A DNA stretch of 8,189 nucleotides. It comes from Ruminococcus sp. UBA3280 (GTDB taxonomy: Bacteria > Bacillota > Clostridia > Oscillospirales > Ruminococcaceae). Each line of letters begins with the position of its first letter. Within the stretch, counting starts at the first letter, position 1. The translations under genes and the position numbers were made by a program. Shown piece by piece: positions 5,644 through 8,189 of the stretch. The notes under the pieces were generated by a model. It was not told the origin of the DNA, did not search any database, and saw only the letters and a program-made list of their open reading frames with translations. Where the stretch lies: positions 1-8,189 of the forward strand of contig DETU01000020.1 in NCBI GenBank assembly GCA_002362175.1, given 5' to 3'.

Positions 5644-6108
5644 TTATGTGAATGCTGAAAATCCCAGCAAACTTACAACTGTCATTATAACGCCTGCAAG
5701 AAGCACACCGCAGAGTACAGCTACAACGCTTTTTTTGAAATCAAGTTTGAGGAAACTTGCGGCAAGAGTGCCTGTCCACGCACCTGTGCCGGGAAGTGGG
5801 ATTCCCACGAAAAGAAGCAGTGCAATAAACATACCCTTTCCTGCTTTTGCCTGAAGCTTTTCACCGCCTCTGCTTCCTTTTTCAAGACACCACGTAAAGA
5901 ATTTGCCGATAAATTTCTTATCCTTGCCCCATTCAAGAATTTTTCTTGCAAAGAGAAATATAAACGGTACGGGTATCATGTTGCCAATCATGCATAGTGG
6001 AAGTGCCTTATACCAAGGTATTCCGAAACCGATACCGAAAGGCACACCGCCTCTGAGTTCTACAATAGGAACCATTGAAATAAGAAAAGTAAGAATGTAT
6101 TTTTTCAT
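5644..6108 (-). CDS. COG2426 / small multidrug export family membrane protein
   Basis: This 154-residue integral membrane protein matches the family often labelled putative small multidrug export protein (PF06695, COG2426), whose transport function is poorly tested. Visible hallmarks are PIVELRGGVPFGIGFG near the N-terminus, a Pro-rich membrane segment with IGNMIPVPFIFLF, a basic cytoplasmic loop of about 30 residues, and VGIPLPGTGAWTGTLAA followed by a last hydrophobic helix. Paired Gly/Pro re-entrant-like motifs of this kind also occur in the wider DedA-like group. I chose the ATG at 6108 because GAAAGAGAG lies upstream. The in-frame ATG at 6129 would add 7 residues but has no ribosome binding site and sits very close to the predicted transcription start. 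Confidence 0.88.
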   Translation of the reverse strand: MKKYILTFLISMVPIVELRGGVPFGIGFGIPWYKALPLCMIGNMIPVPFIFLFARKILEWGKDKKFIGKFFTWCLEKGSRGGEKLQAKAGKGMFIALLLFVGIPLPGTGAWTGTLAASFLKLDFKKSVVAVLCGVLLAGVIMTVVSLLGFSAFT

Positions 6109-6130
6109 AATAAAAAATCTCTCTTTCATA

Positions 6131-6148
6131 GATAATATAGATATTATC
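6131..6148. promoter_or_regulatory. Palindrome over the -10 element: operator candidate
   Basis: GATAATAT (6131-6138) and ATATTATC (6141-6148) form a perfect 8-base inverted repeat with a 2-base centre. One arm contains the -10 hexamer and the other covers the expected transcription start. Binding of a dimeric repressor here would block the promoter. AT-rich sequence makes chance palindromes commoner, so function is an inference. Confidence 0.45.
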
Positions 6149-6171
6149 GCATATTATTGCAGTTTAGTCAA
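6143..6171 (-). promoter_or_regulatory. Sigma-A-type promoter for the exporter-family gene and lipoprotein
   Basis: On the minus strand TTGACT (6166-6171) is followed after 17 bases by GATAAT (6143-6148). It lies between the ftsH terminator and the gene, about 35 bases upstream of the chosen start codon. Confidence 0.7.
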
Positions 6172-6191
6172 GTGCCACAGCAGAAAACGGT

Positions 6192-6229
6192 AAAAATCCC
6201 ATGAAAACGGTAATTTTCACGGGATTTTT
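6192..6229 (-). terminator. Intrinsic terminator of ftsH
   Basis: Bases 6192-6207 pair with 6214-6229 around a 6-base loop, with one G-U pair when read on the minus strand. The stem follows the ftsH stop by 16 bases and its far arm ends in a T-run. The T-run is part of the symmetric stem (AAAAA paired with TTTTT), so it may also work on plus-strand transcripts. An 11-base direct repeat, GAAAACGGTAA, occurs at 6183-6193 and 6203-6213. Confidence 0.8.
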
Positions 6230-6245
6230 TGTTGAATAATGCAAA

Positions 6246-8075
6246 TTATGCGATGCTGACCTGTTCTTTATTGAGGATAGCCATAAATTCCTCACCTGTG
6301 ATAGTTTCCTTTTCAAGCAGGAAAGAAGCGAGTTCATGAAGTTTTGCGGAGTTTTCGGAAAGAATTTTAATAGCTTTCTGATGAGCCGATTTTATGATAT
6401 TGTTGACTTCCTCGTCAATCTGAGATGCGGTCTCGGGTGAACAGGCAAGCGATGTGTCACCGCCGAGATACTGGTTATTTACTGTTTCGAGGGCGACCAT
6501 ATCGAATTTTGAACTCATGCCGTAACAGGTAACCATTGAGCGTGCGAGTTTTGTAGCCTTTTCAATATCGTTGGACGCACCACTTGTGCAGGTATTGAAG
6601 ATAAGTTCTTCTGCAGAACGTCCTCCTGTTAGGGTTGCGATTCTTGCGAGAGCCTCCTCTTTGGAAAGCAGGAATTTTTCACCCTCGTCAACCTGCATTG
6701 TATATCCTAAAGCCCCCGAAGTTCTGGGAATAATGGTGATTTTATGTACGGGAGCGGAATCTTGCTGCATTGCGGCGACAAGTGCGTGACCAATTTCGTG
6801 GTATGCGATTATTTCCTTTTCTTTCTGTGAGATAACGGCGTTTTTGCGTTCGTATCCTGCAATTACCACTTCCACGCTTTCCTCGAGGTCAGCTTGTGAA
6901 ACCGTATTCCGTCCGTTTCTTACGGCACGCAGTGCGGCTTCATTTATAATGTTTGCAAGTTCAGCACCCGAAGCACCTGCCGTTGCTCTTGCTATGGCGT
7001 TATAATCAATGTCCTTGTCTGTTTTTACCTTTACCGCATGGACTTTAAGAATGGCTTCTCTTCCCTGTAAGTCGGGGAGTTCTGCAGGAATACGTCTGTC
7101 GAAACGTCCCGGACGGAGAAGTGCGGGGTCAAGTGATTCGGGGCGGTTTGTTGCGGCAAGTATGACAACGCCTTTTTTACCGTCAAAACCGTCCATTTCA
7201 GTTAAAAGCTGGTTGAGGGTCTGTTCACGTTCGTCATTACCGCTTATATTGCCATCACGTTTTTTGCCTATGGTGTCTATTTCGTCTATAAAAACTATAC
7301 ACGGTGCTTTTTCGTTTGCCTGCTTGAAAAGGTCACGGACTTTTGCCGCACCCATTCCGACAAACATTTCAACAAATTCCGAGCCTGAAATTGAGAAGAA
7401 AGGAACGTTTGCCTCACCTGCAACCGCCTGTGCAAGAAGTGTCTTTCCCGTTCCGGGAGGTCCTACGAGCAATGCACCTTTGGGGAGATTTGCACCGATT
7501 TCCGCATATTTTTGTGGATTGTGTAGAAAGTCCACTATTTCAACAAGTGCTTCTTTTGCTTCGTCCTGACCTGCAACATCGGAAAATGTCTTGCCCGTCT
7601 GTGCCTTGACATATACTTTTGCATTACTCTTGCCGAACGACATTGCATTACCGCCCATGCGTTTGCTCATGCCTTTCATAAGTACATTCCAGAGTACTAC
7701 CATGAATACAATTGGAAGAACCCACGAAAAAAGAAATTCAGTAAACGGATTGATTTCCTCAATACTGCCTGTAAAGTCAATATCACTGTTTTTATAAAGA
7801 CGTGAAACAAGGTCGGGGTCATCAAGTCTTACGGTAGAATAAACCTTACTTGAACCGTTTTCGGTTTCCGTTTCAAATTTTATTGAAGTATTTTCAATCT
7901 CAACTTTTTTCACCTTTCCTTCATCAATCTGATTTAGGAAAAAGCTGTAGTTTGTCTCTTTAATCTGTGCCTCCTTGACCATAGGGATAACCATGGCATT
8001 GAAAACAAGCAGGATTATCATACATATAGTACCGAAAATCAGAAGCTGTTTTGTGCCGTTTTTATTTTCTTTCAC
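6246..8075 (-). CDS. ftsH: ATP-dependent zinc metalloprotease FtsH
   Basis: This 609-residue membrane-bound AAA+ protease degrades misfolded membrane proteins and short-lived regulators. Two membrane segments (about 11-33 and 114-134) flank an extracytoplasmic domain. The AAA module has Walker A GPPGTGKT at 205-212, the pore loop FVEMFVG at 234-240, Walker B VFIDEID at 261-267, and the second region of homology near 305-328 with arginine fingers in RPGRFDR. The protease has HEIGH at 426-430 and the third zinc ligand Asp503 in GASNDIEKAT. All catalytic residues are present and the length is typical. The start is GTG at 8073-8075. AAGGAG (8089-8094) is 13 bases upstream, longer than usual, and the upstream frame holds a TGA at 8085-8087, so no earlier start exists except a rare ATT. 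Its own promoter and terminator suggest a single-gene transcript. Confidence 0.97.
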   Translation of the reverse strand: MKENKNGTKQLLIFGTICMIILLVFNAMVIPMVKEAQIKETNYSFFLNQIDEGKVKKVEIENTSIKFETETENGSSKVYSTVRLDDPDLVSRLYKNSDIDFTGSIEEINPFTEFLFSWVLPIVFMVVLWNVLMKGMSKRMGGNAMSFGKSNAKVYVKAQTGKTFSDVAGQDEAKEALVEIVDFLHNPQKYAEIGANLPKGALLVGPPGTGKTLLAQAVAGEANVPFFSISGSEFVEMFVGMGAAKVRDLFKQANEKAPCIVFIDEIDTIGKKRDGNISGNDEREQTLNQLLTEMDGFDGKKGVVILAATNRPESLDPALLRPGRFDRRIPAELPDLQGREAILKVHAVKVKTDKDIDYNAIARATAGASGAELANIINEAALRAVRNGRNTVSQADLEESVEVVIAGYERKNAVISQKEKEIIAYHEIGHALVAAMQQDSAPVHKITIIPRTSGALGYTMQVDEGEKFLLSKEEALARIATLTGGRSAEELIFNTCTSGASNDIEKATKLARSMVTCYGMSSKFDMVALETVNNQYLGGDTSLACSPETASQIDEEVNNIIKSAHQKAIKILSENSAKLHELASFLLEKETITGEEFMAILNKEQVSIA

Positions 8076-8112
8076 TGTAATGATTCATCTCCTTGAATAA
8101 CTTTGTGAATAG

Positions 8113-8141
8113 ATTATAACATACAATCCGAAAAAAAACAA
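8113..8141 (-). promoter_or_regulatory. Extended -10 promoter for ftsH
   Basis: On the minus strand TTGTTT (8136-8141) and a perfect TATAAT (8113-8118) are separated by 17 bases. TG two bases before the -10 makes it an extended element. The promoter lies about 38 bases upstream of the GTG start. Confidence 0.75.
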
Positions 8142-8143
8142 CA

Positions 8144-8154
8144 CACAAATTGTG
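8144..8154. repeat. Short inverted repeat upstream of the ftsH promoter
   Basis: CACAA and TTGTG form a 5-base inverted repeat around a central A, just upstream of the -35 hexamer. It could be part of an operator, but it is short and may be chance. The rest of the window to 8189 is AT-rich and shows no gene. Confidence 0.25.
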
Positions 8155-8189
8155 ACAGAAGTGAAAGATATGTGAAATAATTATATAAC

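Noticed and set aside
7009..7569. A 186-codon plus-strand frame inside ftsH
   Set aside because: It lies fully antisense to the conserved AAA domain, has a low-complexity Ser/Pro/Arg composition, and has no ribosome binding site; it is a shadow of ftsH.
1..8189. CRISPR array, tRNA, rRNA or riboswitch
   Set aside because: No regularly spaced repeats, no tRNA-like cloverleaf and no conserved riboswitch core were seen by eye; the window edges do not show a tRNA attachment site either.

Overview
The window looks like chromosome from a low-GC Gram-positive of the Clostridia, probably Ruminococcus or a near relative in the Oscillospiraceae. The clues are a cotJABC spore-coat operon, AGGAGG-type ribosome binding sites, an FtsH with clostridial features, a lipoprotein with a long Thr/Ser/Glu linker, and a large serine recombinase of the Tn4451 TnpX type. 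The genus is an inference; no rRNA or other marker gene is present.

The window falls into two parts that meet near base 4009. The left part (1 to about 4009) is the right end of an integrated mobile element whose other end lies outside the window. It holds the start of an unrecognised minus-strand gene (from 230), a divergent superfamily 2 helicase (430-2112), a 61-residue SHOCT-like small protein (2189-2374) and a 545-residue large serine recombinase (2411-4048). The last three read the same way with short gaps.

The right part (about 4009-8189) is ordinary chromosome, read on the minus strand. From right to left it holds ftsH with its own promoter and terminator, a small membrane exporter-family gene (COG2426 type) followed after 32 bases by a PASTA-domain lipoprotein, a bidirectional terminator, and then cotJA, cotJB and the first 63 codons of cotJC.

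The main observation is that the element is integrated inside cotJC. CotJC similarity stops abruptly after its Asp-Ile-Gly-Thr motif, just before the expected second set of manganese ligands. The recombinase gene crosses this junction and takes its last 13 or so codons from DNA antisense to cotJC. A short inverted repeat with a central GA dinucleotide lies at the junction. The arrangement resembles sporulation-gene intervening elements such as skin in sigK of Bacillus subtilis, so excision might restore cotJC. Whether excision occurs, or is tied to sporulation, cannot be read from this sequence.
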